Source of the DNA: Pristionchus mayeri
Lineage: Eukaryota; Nematoda; Chromadorea; Rhabditida; Neodiplogasteridae
Direction of reading: 5' to 3'
NCBI GenBank assembly: GCA_036245805.1
Contig: BTRK01000003.1
Coordinates: forward strand, 32,381,215 to 32,445,214
Length of the DNA stretch: 64,000 nucleotides
Below, piece after piece: positions 24,041 to 34,541 of this stretch; positions within the stretch are counted from its first letter, which is position 1, and every line of letters begins with the position of its first letter. The position numbers and the translations under genes are program-made. The notes under the pieces were generated by a model, which was not told the origin of the DNA, searched no databases, and worked only from the letters and a program-made list of their open reading frames with translations.

Positions 24041-24558
24041 TCCCACCTCCACTATGACTTTTGCTGAATTTTCGTCTGATTCTGCTCTTTCTGTATGCTC
24101 TCCAGATATCTCTATCTTTCCGAGAGTTCACACCGGCTAGACAGGGCGAGAGACAAAGGGAACTGATGAGAGCCAGACTCCTGCACGACTCTTCCGTTGA
24201 TCATTCATCGCAGGGCTTCCGATGTCTCAAATTTCTCTCGCGACGCCTCATTGTCATCGATGTGTGGGCATTTCTCGCGCTCATCTTACCGCTTTTGACT
24301 CCACTTGCTCCCGAGTCTGGCTCTCAATTGTGTTAGTCATTGCTAGAGAGACTTGGGCGTTAGAGACAATGCAGAATCTCACTCGCTTTTCTGCGTGGGG
24401 CGATCATCTTACCCATTTGATTAAATATGCTCATTGCGTTCGTCATAGAGTCCATTTAGAGCCTCAATTCTTCGCTTTTTCGCGTTTGTCGCGTCAAATT
24501 ACGCTGAGTCATGGCTAAAAGCAATTTGCAGGTAATAATCGTCAGGTCTCTCTCTAAG

Positions 24559-27500
24559 ATGAGGTCGATCGCAGTCTTGATAGCGACAGTAGCAGCCGTC
24601 TCCACCCTAGTCCGGGCAGCGGGTAGATATTTTAATTAATTATTTAATTAAATAATTAAATATCTATAAAAAATGTGCTCGTAGTGATCATGTTCTTGCT
24701 CGCTTGCTATCCAATTTGCCAGTAATTTTTTCGCACGCTGTAAAATTGATCGTTAATTGCGTGCGCCCAATTGTTCAGCAATTCCGCCCCGCCCGGCCAT
24801 CATGTCATAATGCGTGGGGGAGCAGTGCGGTGCATAGCAAACTAGGAAGAGCGAGAGAGAGGGAGATGACACTCATTAATTTGGTCCTTGCTTCCCTCTG
24901 TGCTTTTCATGACATAGAATCATTCCGCGAAGTAGCCAGCTGAAAAGAGGGAAAGAGGGTGGAATCGAGTCGGCCCGTTAAAACATCTGCGCAAAGCACT
25001 TGATTTCATGATTTCGAAATCAGAAATCAAATGGGGTTCAAAAAATCGATAACTCAAAAATAAATATTCCAGAAGACGAGGAGATGTCGATAGCAGAGCT
25101 GGTCAAGCGAGCGCAGCCCATGTTCTCAGGTAAACACTTTTCCCCAATTTGTGGCCCACTTCCCAGTGCTTTGCTGGGACATCTAGATTGAGGCTCAGAG
25201 TAGGACTCGAATAGGCTCCACTGGAGGCGATTCCGTAGTTTCCCCATTATAAAAACTTCGTCATAACTTGACCAGCCCAGAGAGGGTATGGAAGGAAGAG
25301 ACGATGGCCCGTTTATCTAGCCTCCAGTGGAGTTGGGGGAGACGATAGACTGGGTGCGGTCCAATGAGATTCATTCTTTGCGTAGGCTTAGGGATACAGA
25401 AGTCATATATACAGCCAGGCGCGAGAGCCTAATGAATATTCAGTATTCTGAGGCTGTGTTGTTTGTCCATTCATGAATGCGCGGAGGGTGGATGAGAGGG
25501 GGGGGGGGCATTCAGTGAGTGCGATGGGTGCGAAGAAGGCATATGCGAGGCATACCATGAAATGATCTAATGGGGCATGATGTGATCCGTTCCGTGGCCG
25601 CCTTTCAGCAAGTGCACGGGCGCCAATTATTAATTCAGTGCTGATCTGCCAGGCAGGTGTTTACCGAATAACAGATGAGATACAATCCTTGGAATAATGC
25701 AGGATCTTTCCGGGTTTGATTTCACAATACAGATGGTACGCACTTTCGCTGATGATTAACACTAAACCACCCTGCTGGTATGCACCTGGGCCCGGTTCTG
25801 ATAATACGTATCTGAATCCACTCTCGACCCGATTCAAGCCCATGATTACAGTAACCAATTGCAGGTGGTATGTACGGCAAGCGAGCGGTGCCGATGACGT
25901 TCAGCGGCGGGATGTACGGAAAGAGAGCCGCGCCCTCCCAGTTCTCCGGAGGCATGTACGGCAAACGGTCGGAGACCAACTACAAGAGGGGTGAGGAGGA
26001 AATAGAAAAAAGGAACCGACTATTTATAATGGAAAATTTGGATTCACTCTTCAAAAAAAGGAAAAAAAACGCTTCTCTGACTTTCCTCATCTTCCTGCTG
26101 ATTGGGAGAAGCGTTTGCTGGAATGGAAATCGAATACAAACAATCTAATTTTTATATTAAAATATTTTTGCAGGCCCTGTGATGTTCTCGGGTGGCATGT
26201 ACGGCAAGCGCGCGGCGCCCTCCCAGTTCTCAGGAGGAATGTACGGCAAACGGTCAGTAGAATTTAACCCGAATTTAGACGTCTTAAAAATCAAAATTGA
26301 ATACAAATAATGTCTAGTGTACATAGTTGACAACAATCTGAATAAATATATTCAACAATATCTGAACTGCTGTTTTACAGTGCGGTTCCGATGACCTTCA
26401 GCGGGGGCATGTATGGCAAGCGCGCTGCCAGCCCGATGATGTTCGGAGGTGAATTTGCATATTAAATTATTTATATTTTGATAAAACAATCGATTCTTGC
26501 TCTAAAAATATGGCCCTTCATCGTCTCTGACGAGTGAACTACAGTACTGGAGAATGTATGATATATCACAGGTATCACATGTATGATATATCACAGGTAT
26601 CAGAGTCAGTGAAGCAAAACTAGCCCCTTTGTGAACGATTTTTTCAAAGATTTTTTAAATTAGCCATATATTGATGGTATAAGGTAGTAAGGACAAGAAA
26701 TCGAAAGAACCAGGATATGTCCCAGAGCCGGCTTTTAGACATTTTCCGGTTTTAATGCCGGCTATACTGTATATCAGTCCGCAGAAGAGCTACAGTGATG
26801 GCAGAGGTCTTAAAAAATCGGGAAAAATATGACAAATAACTTTACTGTTGACAACTTTCTGATTGGACCAAAACTATTAGGTTGTTGCAAAAGTCTTGCT
26901 CGCTTTTATCATTTTAATACTTCTGTCTGTGTTGACATTCGAATTCATTTCAGACTTACCTGGTTTTTCTTATACTATGAGGGTATCAATGTTCATTCTA
27001 GCGCACCTTAGATCAGACCTCTCATTTCATTTAGGAATGCGTACTTATAGTTCAAATCTTGCGATATGAGTTAATCAAGATGACTTTTCCTTCTACCATA
27101 ATTTTAAGGAGAATAGAGATATGGACATACCTGAAGTACAAGCGTACACAGCTATGTTAATACATCACCTATGATCACTTTCTATAAGTCAGTGCTGAAA
27201 TCCCTTCTTTAGACGTGTCCGTTTTTGGGAATTTATAGTGAACACATTTTAGCTAAATACGATTTTGTCTTCACGTTTTTGGGTAAGGAGACGCAGGGAT
27301 CAATATCGATCGAAATTATAATTATATTACTCTGTTCTTCTTAAAAATGAAGTACCGGAATTATTCATAATTGCGTTGACTAGATATGGCTATTCAAATC
27401 ATTGAAAGGGTTCTTGGAATGCTGAATTTGATATTTCTATCAAGTTTTCATTTCTTGCGCAGCTTGAATTATCGATCTTTTGTGCTGGTATTAACGAGCA

Positions 27501-29478
27501 CACTATGCTCTTCCAAAATATACATGGATATTATTTGGACTTCGATCTCTTGTATCTGACAGATCAGAATTCACACCAAATTTTGATGCAAAATTTCGCA
27601 AAATTTTTGCTAATTTATTAAATCTCAAATTTCATGGCATATATTCTGAACACGATTGAAATCAATTATGCTCGTGAAACAACGGTTCACCCTCTTCAAC
27701 AATTCTGAAATATTAGGCACTGGAGTTCAGAAGGGAGAAAAATCGGAAAGATCAAACGCCGAGCAAGACTTTCGCAACAACCTAATAATAATACTAGGAT
27801 CGAAAACCCGCATTTTGTAGTTAAAAATAAATATTTTCCCTATCACGCAGTAGAAACGCAGAGGTTTTTATTGCGGAATATGAAAGACCAATCTCTCACG
27901 AGTATTAGAAAAAATATGAAGGAAAAACTTTATACCGTATTTTTTGATAATCGCTGTTAAATGTTTTTTTGATAATCGCTGTTAAACGCTGTTAAAGGTA
28001 CCGAGGTGACGAATTGGAAATAATTGAAATCTTCTACATTTTACGTTGAACTTCGACCAGCTTTATGTTGTTTTATTTTGTACAACACAATATACCTCGA
28101 AAAATGTTCAAAGGAGATCGGATTTAGTAGTTCGCGAAAAATCGATTTTCAATACTCTGATTTTGGCATGTTTAGGGGCATGTAAAGTATCATTATCAAA
28201 GTGAACGTCCATTGGTCATATGCTGATGTTCAAGTACAGTAGGTAGTCTATCAACATTCATAGAACTCGGCACTTGCAATTACTCAAAACATCTAGATAT
28301 TCACAATCGAATTTACGAAAATGAAAGATTCGAAAAACAAAACAAATCGGTTCTACCCAGATTTCGCGAAAATCGATCAGATTTGAACTTAATTTATTTT
28401 AAAAAATTTAAATTTATTTTAAAACCACAGAAGTCGTCAAGCACACTGATTGGTACAACACGCACCATTTGATAATTTTTTTTCTTTCAAAGAGATGGAC
28501 ATCATTTTTTTCCAGAAACAAGCAGTATGATTGTGTTCACAGGGAATCCATACTCTTCTGATCATACACTGAATTTAGATGTTCAAATATGATGGATTTT
28601 CGCGAAATCTGGGTAGAACCGATTTGTTTTGTTTTTCGAATCTTTCATTTTCGTAAATTCGATTTTGTCTAGATGTTTTGAGTAATTGCAAGTGCCGAGT
28701 TCTATGAATGTTGATAGACTACCTACTGTACGTGAACATCAGCATATGACCAATGGACGTTCACTTTGATAATGATACTTTACATACCCCTAAACATGCA
28801 AAAATCTACAAAATAAAACAACATAAAGCTGGTCGAAGTTCAACGTAAAATGTAGAAGATTTCAATTATTTCCAATTCGTCACCTTGGAACCTCACATTT
28901 AACCGCGATTATCAAAAAATACGGTATAAAATTTTTCCTTCATATTTTTTTCTAATACTCGTGAGAGATTGGTCTTTCATATTCCGCAATAAAAACCTCT
29001 GCGTTTCTACTGCGTGATAGGGAAAATATTTATTTTTAAATACAAAATGCGGGTTTTCGATCCCAGAATTATTAGTTTTGGTCCAATCAAAAAGTTGTCA
29101 ACAGTAAAGTTATTTGTCATATTTTTCCCGATTTTTTAAGACCTCTGCCATCACTGTAGCTCTTCTGCGGACTGATATACAGTATAGCCGGCATTAAAAC
29201 CGGAAAATGTCTAAAAGCCGGATCTGGGACATATACCCTGGTTCCTTCGATTTCTTGTCCTTAGTACCTTCTAACATCAATATATGGCTAATTTTAAAAA
29301 TCTTTGAAAAAAATCGTTCATGGCTTCCTCCATCGACTCGTGATGCCTGTGATATAATGTTTCACGATACTATACTGATTAACATAATGCAAGAACGCTT
29401 TAAAATCTTCCTTTTTCAGGCGGATTGTACGGCAAGCGCGCGCCGATGCCCTACTCCGGTGGCATGTACGGTCGATGA
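24559..29478 (+). CDS. nlp-10: nlp-10-like neuropeptide precursor (six exons)
   Basis: Exons 24559-24622, 25073-25129, 25865-25990, 26174-26252, 26381-26448 and 29420-29478 join in frame to 150 residues. Residues 1-20 (MRSIAVLIATVAAVSTLVRA) are a signal peptide. The rest is a string of peptides bounded by KR: AQPMFSGGMYG, AVPMTFSGGMYG, AAPSQFSGGMYG, SETNY, GPVMFSGGMYG, AAPSQFSGGMYG, AVPMTFSGGMYG, AASPMMFGGLYG and a terminal APMPYSGGMYG followed by R-stop. The GGMYG core is the signature of C. elegans NLP-10 peptides. The Gly before KR implies C-terminal amidation after proprotein-convertase cleavage, giving ...GGMY-amide. Each intron splits a peptide unit at almost the same place (the S-G-G codons or the R codon), as expected from exon duplication. 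The last intron (26449-29419) is swollen to 3 kb by a foldback element. AATAAA lies at 30001, somewhat distant. Confidence 0.93.
24627..24665. repeat. AT-rich perfect-type palindrome in intron 1
   Basis: GATATTTTAATTAATTATTT is followed by a near-mirror AATTAAATAATTAAATATC. It lies just inside the first intron of the nlp-10-like gene and has no assigned function. Confidence 0.6.
26589..29354. mobile_element. Foldback element in last intron of nlp-10-like gene, TA-flanked
   Basis: Left arm starts TATCACAGGTATCAGAGTC and the right arm ends ...GTGATGCCTGTGATA; both are flanked by TA. Long matching blocks, such as GAGCCGGCTTTTAGACATTT at about 26734 and its reverse complement near 29201, and the GGTTCTACCCAGATTTCGCG block at about 28350 with its mate near 28615, show that the arms run almost to the centre (spacer about 28372-28596). 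Total length is 2766 bp, of which 909 bp (26877-27785) is a secondary insertion in the left arm. No transposase frame is seen. It shares the CCGGCTTTT...TTTTCCGGTT core with the element at 41307-42608, so the two are distant members of one family. Confidence 0.85.
26877..27785. mobile_element. Non-autonomous mariner-like insertion nested in foldback arm
   Basis: The ends TTAGGTTGTTGCAAAAGTCT and AGACTTTCGCAACAACCTAA are inverted repeats of the TTAGGTTG(G/T)TGCAAAAGT type typical of mariner elements, flanked by TA on both sides. The undisturbed right arm of the host palindrome reads straight through the equivalent site (about 29063-29080) and so serves as the empty site. At 909 bp with no long frame, it is an internally deleted or decayed copy. 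Confidence 0.8.
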
Positions 29479-30144
29479 ATCAATCGATTAGCCCTCCGGA
29501 TAATGTAACCATTCCTGGGTACCGTAACCCCCCGATAGATACTGTCTTCTTATCCCCCAATCGCCTCATCCTCTATTCGATCTTGTATTGTTGTGCAAGA
29601 CGACATCACGCCGCTCCACTCTCATCTCACTCTCAGCCTTCCCCTTTGAACCGATGATAAATATTGGACGAGCCCGTTTATTCGATTCGAAATTCAGCAA
29701 TGCATCTGTGGACTTTTTAAATGACACTAATTAACAAGTAACGAACATATTGTGTAGAATGAAGAGATGTGGGAATCATATCCATACACATAATTAGTTC
29801 ATAAGTTACAGTCTACTCGTCAATCTACAATTACGCACAGAAACGGACAATGCTGATAAGGAATATAGCTAACTTTCAACGGTACGACAACAACCCTTCT
29901 GTTTCGCGTAAATCACTTAATCGACGAAAATGAATGACAACGGTTTTCCTAATCTGGGGAAGGTCTCGACGTGAGCTACACCTCTGTTATCGATGTCTGT
30001 AATAAAGACAATAACAAGGCGTTTTAAACAGCATGACTATAGTCTAGTGGTAACAATATACTCACTCGACATTCAAGACACTTTCTACCAAGGAGGTTAA
30101 ATTTGTCTTCACCTTTCCATTCATTCGCCTACTTTCACCCAGTC

Positions 30145-32012
30145 ATGAAGCTCTCCTCGCCTGCCTGCCCTGCCAATGGTCCCATGCACGTGGGATTCGA
30201 GACTGAATTTCATTTTCCCTTCTTCTTCCGCAATCCCTTCACAGGCGCTTTCAAAGGCCCTGTGCTTGACCTGTGGAGCGCACTGGGCTCAATCGAGCAC
30301 TGCCAAGCAGTGGAACTGCAGCCGTATATCCTGGACAGTGAGTTATCAGCATCTTGTTGAAGACCAGCAAACTCTCTGTTTGGCTTGGCTCAATAGATAG
30401 ATTCAGAGGACGACCCATACAGTCGTGCTGGACTGATCGGAACAATCGAAGCATCCGACCTAAACGATGAAGACTTAGGCTTCATCAGATATTCGGCTAC
30501 TGCAGTGGTATCAAAGGATAGTTTGTTTTGCGTTTGCAAACTTTATTCGTTGTCGAAAAAAATGTGATTGAGAGTCATTAACTACATTCGCTTAAAACAG
30601 TTTACTGTTTGCCAATTCAAGAAGGATAATTTAGAAAGTGTTTCTTCAAGCGTATGCTCCACGCTACACTAGATCAACTGATCTTTCCTTCTATACCGTC
30701 TATCCGGTCTCAGCCATAACTGTGCTTCTCCTCCTCTATATCTCCGATCGACTTGTTTGGAATGGAAGAGTCAAACTTGCATCAAAATTTCGACAAATTG
30801 CTGAAATCAAGGTAAGAAACTCGATAAGTAGCAGATTCGGAGGGTGATAAGGCATTTCGAAAATTTCAACACGTAAAACGACATTTCGGAAAAGGACATT
30901 CCTTAAACTTTACTTTTAAAATTCACTTTCGAACAATTTTCTAGTAATTATCAGATTCTTCTCATCGGCGTGCATTACAATCGATAAAAGAAAAAAATAC
31001 AAATATTTTTTTATTGAGGAGAAAATAGCTTCAAAAGTCATGCTCTTCCCCGAGTTCGAATTTCCCAACTATCTTATGCGCACGTTTAGCCGATGAGCTC
31101 GGCAATGCTGCTGCTTCGTGCAATTGTGCTAGAAGTTGCGACTTTCTTCGCTATTCAAGTGTACTTGGCCTTCTTCGGAGGAAACACTCTGATTTCATCA
31201 CTTCTCCTTCCCATGTGCAGTTTGCAATACAAAATGACGAAAATTCGAATGGTATTCTTGTAGTAATTACGACGAAATGCTAGACGAATTCCATCAGGGA
31301 CTCAAACACCTTCAACTCAGTAAAGGGGACAACCCGTTCAGCATTGATGAGGTGCATCAGAGAAATTTCCTATATACCCAACATTTCAGATTAACTCCAT
31401 TCTCGGCTCATCATCAGTTATCTTACGCTCAGAGAATTCCGCGAAAGTGTTCGAGCAAATATGCGCAGATAGTTCATTGGTCGCATACCTCTACGACACT
31501 ACGATTTTCACAAACCAGGCCTTGACTGGCCAATGCCCCTTGAGAGAGTGAAAATATGTATTCTGATGCGAACTAATTAACAGTTTTTTTTTCAGAATCC
31601 CTCTTGTTCCTAGTTCAGTGCATACTGACGATCAGATCCCAACAAATTTCGTGTATGTGATGCCTCGAAATGGAACGCGCAGAGCAATGGATCGCTTCAA
31701 TTTCCTAGTGCTCACTATATTTTCGCAAGAAAACGTGAATTTCAGATAATGCTATGAAGTTAATGTCATCTAATATTCATTTAGACGGATCAGTTCTGGA
31801 AGTTTAAATATCTTTCCTACACGCAGTTCGTCTCTTTCAAGCGAAGCACGGAAAATTCAGCACCGTCTAAGGCGCTTGATTATCAACCTATTTCTATTCT
31901 TACCGTTTCAACCCCTCTCGAGTTTTTGTGCTGTGGCCTAATTTTCTGTATTTTCATTTTCATTGCAGAGCTTTTATATTCACGGTTTTGTGATAGACTT
32001 AGACGAAAATAG
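30145..32012 (+). CDS. Ionotropic receptor (iGluR-like) gene, eight exons
   Basis: Exons 30145-30337, 30401-30520, about 30651-30811, 31090-31214, 31264-31351, 31390-31547, 31596-31734 and 31785-32012 give about 403 residues. S1 part: FKGPVLDLWSAL, then GLIGTIEASD and GFIRYSATAV, whose Arg sits where iGluRs bind the ligand carboxylate. M1 is about VYPVSAITVLLLLYISD; M3 is VATFFAIQVYLAFFGG; S2 includes VAYLYDTT (an acidic residue at the usual ligand-amine position) and IPTNFVYVMP. The final helix lies in LEFLCCGLIFCIFIFIAELL, followed by a basic tail. Such proteins are ligand-gated channels at the cell surface, in nematodes mostly neuronal. Oddities: M1 and M3 are only about 20 residues apart, so the M2 pore loop looks reduced or lies in an unrecognised exon; no amino-terminal domain or signal peptide was found, so an upstream exon may exist. 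The exon 2/3 junction is the least certain (alternative acceptor 30635). AATAAA is at 32066. Confidence 0.8.
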
Positions 32013-32138
32013 TGTCAGTTTTTTGAACACTTTTTATAACGACTAATCTATTTTAATTACATTGCAATAAAGATAAGCGATTTTTTTCAAACATGAATGA
32101 TTCGTACAATACAAGCATAATATGCGTCATATAATATA

Positions 32139-33381
32139 TTGGGGTGTCCGGAAAGTTCGTATAATTTATTTATTTTAATTTTATATTCAATGCTTTGCAA
32201 TTCTCAGTGACCAATGTATGCCCCCTTCTTTCTCACTACCTCCCTCCAGCGATTGGGCAGGGTCTCGATTCCTCTCTTCCAGAATGCGGGTATCTTCGAG
32301 ACCGCCCAGTTCACGAAAGCCCTCACAACTTCATCTCGATTCTTGAACTTCTTTCCTTTGCAGAAGTCAGAGAGAGAGCGGAAGCAGTGGTAGTCGCATG
32401 GGGAGAGATCCGGGGAATACGGTTGATGGGGAATCCTCTCGATCTTCAGCTCGTCCATTTTCTTCTGGGTCATCTTCGCTCGATGTGGGCGAGCATTGTC
32501 CATCAGAAGAAGAATTTTGCCCTGGTTCAGGAGTCTGGGAGGGACTCTGATCGCGACATCTTCCAGTTGTTCAGAGAAGAGGTCGGCATTGATGCGGGTG
32601 CCAGGGGCGAGGATCTCCCAGTAGATGGGACCGAGCACTGAGAAGAAGAAGCAGAGGAGTTCCTTCTTTCCGTGCTCTTCCTTCTTCGGGACGGGCGTGG
32701 GCTTCTCATCTACATCCACCCATTGCAGTCTCCTCACAGGGTTATCGTACGTGATCCACTTCTCATCTGTAGCGATGATGGAATTGACCCATCGAAGATT
32801 GGATCTACGATGGAGTAATTCCCGACAGACTTGAACACGATTTTTCAGCTGTTCGGGGGAGAGGTCATGGGGAATCACTTGTGGGAGTTTCGGCTTCTTC
32901 CCAGATCGATGGAGGATATCGGAAACCGTTGATCTGAGAGTACCAGTATCCTTCTTCAACTCACGCACACTGGCCATGGGCTTGCGCTTCAGTGTGCGGA
33001 GAACGAGAGGCTGATCGAGGGAGGGAGGGCGTCCAGAGCGGGGTTGATCACCGATTCCAAACTCCCCTTTCTTGAAGCGGGAGAACCACTTATAGCAGAA
33101 GGGTATGGAGGGGGCGTCAGCTCCTTCCGACTGGGCCAGGGCAGAGTGGGCCTCCTTCACGGATCGGCCAAGACGGTAGTAATGAAGTAAAACTGCTCGG
33201 AGGAAGAGATGGGAGTCCATCACAAGAATCAGTGTAGCAACTAGGAGACTGATTAAATCCTCTCACTACTCAACGTCAGAATGATGCAATACATTGTTGA
33301 CAAACAGATTGCGCAATCACTGCATTTGATCGCGAACTGACTTTTTTCCGAAGCATTATACGAACTTTCCGGACACCCCAA
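32139..33381 (-). mobile_element. Complete mariner transposon
   Basis: 1243 bp bounded by identical terminal repeats beginning TTGGGGTGTCCGGAAAGTTC (about 27 bp matching) and by TA on each side (32137-32138 and 33382-33383). It carries one uninterrupted transposase frame on the minus strand. It lies about 130 bp beyond the stop codon of the ionotropic-receptor gene. Perfect repeats and an open frame mean a recent, possibly still active copy. Confidence 0.95.
32204..33223 (-). CDS. Mariner transposase (DD34D)
   Basis: 339 residues, the usual length for the family. The N-terminal half (1-110) holds the paired helix-turn-helix DNA-binding region, with FCYKWFSRFKKGEFGIGD and GRPPSL linker features. 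The catalytic triad is visible: D152 in IATDEKWITYDN, D241 in LLMDNARPHRA and D276 in SPDLSPCDYHCF, giving exactly 34 residues between the last two. The enzyme cuts at the terminal repeats and inserts at TA. The start is taken at MDSHLFLRAV because the frame opens there and the length matches. No stop, frameshift or loss of a catalytic residue was seen. Confidence 0.95.
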   Translation of the reverse strand: MMDSHLFLRAVLLHYYRLGRSVKEAHSALAQSEGADAPSIPFCYKWFSRFKKGEFGIGDQPRSGRPPSLDQPLVLRTLKRKPMASVRELKKDTGTLRSTVSDILHRSGKKPKLPQVIPHDLSPEQLKNRVQVCRELLHRRSNLRWVNSIIATDEKWITYDNPVRRLQWVDVDEKPTPVPKKEEHGKKELLCFFFSVLGPIYWEILAPGTRINADLFSEQLEDVAIRVPPRLLNQGKILLLMDNARPHRAKMTQKKMDELKIERIPHQPYSPDLSPCDYHCFRSLSDFCKGKKFKNRDEVVRAFVNWAVSKIPAFWKRGIETLPNRWREVVRKKGAYIGH

Positions 33382-34365
33382 TAATATGCGTCCGCTCCTT
33401 AGCCCTCTTTTACAAAATTAGTGTGGCCTTCAATTCCAAATGGTTTTCATGAAAATATCACCCGGTCCAAAAACTTCCAACACTGTTGACATCACACGCA
33501 TATTGTATTTGCTCCCACACGTCATTATTTAATGGGTGAGCTGGCATTTGCATATTAAATTTCCACCAAAACCTCACTTCTCTGGATATCCCGTTTCAAA
33601 GTGCATTTGAAGTGGTTCATAATTTGAAGTGTTTCATCAGGAGCTTAAGGCATGCGCGATTGAAAATTGAGCTGTCCACACAACTCAAGGAAATGTAAGA
33701 AGAGCTTTAATTTTAGCTTCAGCTAGGTGTGTAGGCATGCTCACGGTACAGTTGCTTATGGATAAACTGATTGTCGTAGTGCTTCTCAACAGTTTGATGA
33801 ATTACAGTTCAGCTAATTTATCACACAGACAACACAAACTTGCAGTTTGATGATGGCAAGTCTATTTCCCGGGGACGGCGTCTCTCTCCCTCTTGATTCT
33901 TCTGACCATGGCGAGTCTGGCCTGCACCAGTGCATCAGCGGAAGCAGACGCCTGATTTTACTTGCTACAACTAGTATATTGATGAATCCCCCTCTGTCGT
34001 CTTCCTATAATAGCAGCCAGAGCAAGTTAACTCGGCCTTTTCCAAAACATGAAAAAAACCTGGAACGCCTGGAGTTGGAAAATCACTATTCATTTTAGGG
34101 AGCAGTGCAAATGAACATGTGAACCAATACAATGACTCTAGTACCATCATTGTACCTGGAACTGATCGGCAGCAACGGCTGAGTGCTGTCCAATAGGCCT
34201 GCAATGGGCATACTTACTCCATTTCGAAATATAGGCATCTTGGCTTCCACCAACTGTAAAATGAGTCGACCCGGGTTCCTAAAAAATACGCTAATGCCCC
34301 GTGCTTAGATCATTGCACGAGGATGTTGCTGAAAGTACATAAATTCTTGGAAATCTCATTCATGG
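33382..34365. other. Spacer between mariner and secreted-peptide exon
   Basis: No independent gene recognised. On the minus strand it should contain the remaining exon(s) of the secreted-peptide gene that starts at 34505. One candidate coding stretch is at about 33872-33961 (minus), reading ASASADALVQARLAMVRRIK then RERDAVPGK and stop, but its phase does not fit exon 1 directly. Confidence 0.3.
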
Positions 34366-34433
34366 GATGAGAATTCGATGACGTCATGACGCCTTTGATG
34401 TTTCGAAGGCGGTATGACGTCATAGTTCTCATC
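34366..34433. repeat. 68-bp hairpin, family H3
   Basis: Begins GATGAGAATTCGATGACGTC and returns as its complement, ending TGACGTCATAGTTCTCATC. The central GCCTTTGATGTTTCGAAGGC also pairs. A related copy lies at 15706-15771. It falls just inside the first intron of the secreted-peptide gene. Confidence 0.65.
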
Positions 34434-34452
34434 CGACCGAGTGCCTCCTTAC

Positions 34453-34505
34453 CCAGCAAGGGCGCACAGGACCAGAGCTAGCAGAGCGAGTAGCACCTTG
34501 AACAT
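34453..34505 (-). CDS. First exon of a small secreted protein (signal peptide)
   Basis: The exon reads MFKVLLALLALVLCALA plus two bases of a Gly codon, then a GTAAGG donor. This is a textbook signal peptide (basic residue, Leu/Ala core, small residues before the cleavage site). A TATAAAAG box lies about 30 bp upstream, supporting a true 5' exon. Downstream exons could not be joined with confidence; the candidate near 33872-33961 is a short basic peptide in a mismatched phase, and another at about 34226-34260 ends in GTAAGT. The product is probably a short secreted peptide of unknown role. Confidence 0.55.
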
Positions 34506-34533
34506 TGCGATTACGATTGTTGTGGTCATTCGG

Positions 34534-34541
34534 CTTTTATA
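34534..34541 (-). promoter_or_regulatory. TATA box of secreted-peptide gene
   Basis: TATAAAAG on the minus strand, 29-36 bp upstream of the ATG at 34505. The same octamer precedes all four Gly/Tyr-rich peptide genes at 38-43 kb. Confidence 0.55.

Larger units (their letters stand above)
21771..24558. other. Intergenic region with degenerate repeats
   Basis: No gene is supported. The region contains a strong H1 hairpin (22227-22303), a partial H1 arm near 22485-22520 and diverged tandem repeats at about 23390-24040. The last 100 bases before 24559 should hold the promoter of the nlp-10-like gene; no clear TATA box was seen. Confidence 0.4.

Noticed and set aside
24559..32012. nlp-10-like and receptor genes as an operon
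   Set aside because: They are on the same strand, but the gap of about 670 bp is larger than the usual nematode operon spacing and no downstream trans-splice signal was recognised.
32195..32641. 148-aa plus-strand frame
   Set aside because: It is antisense to the mariner transposase.
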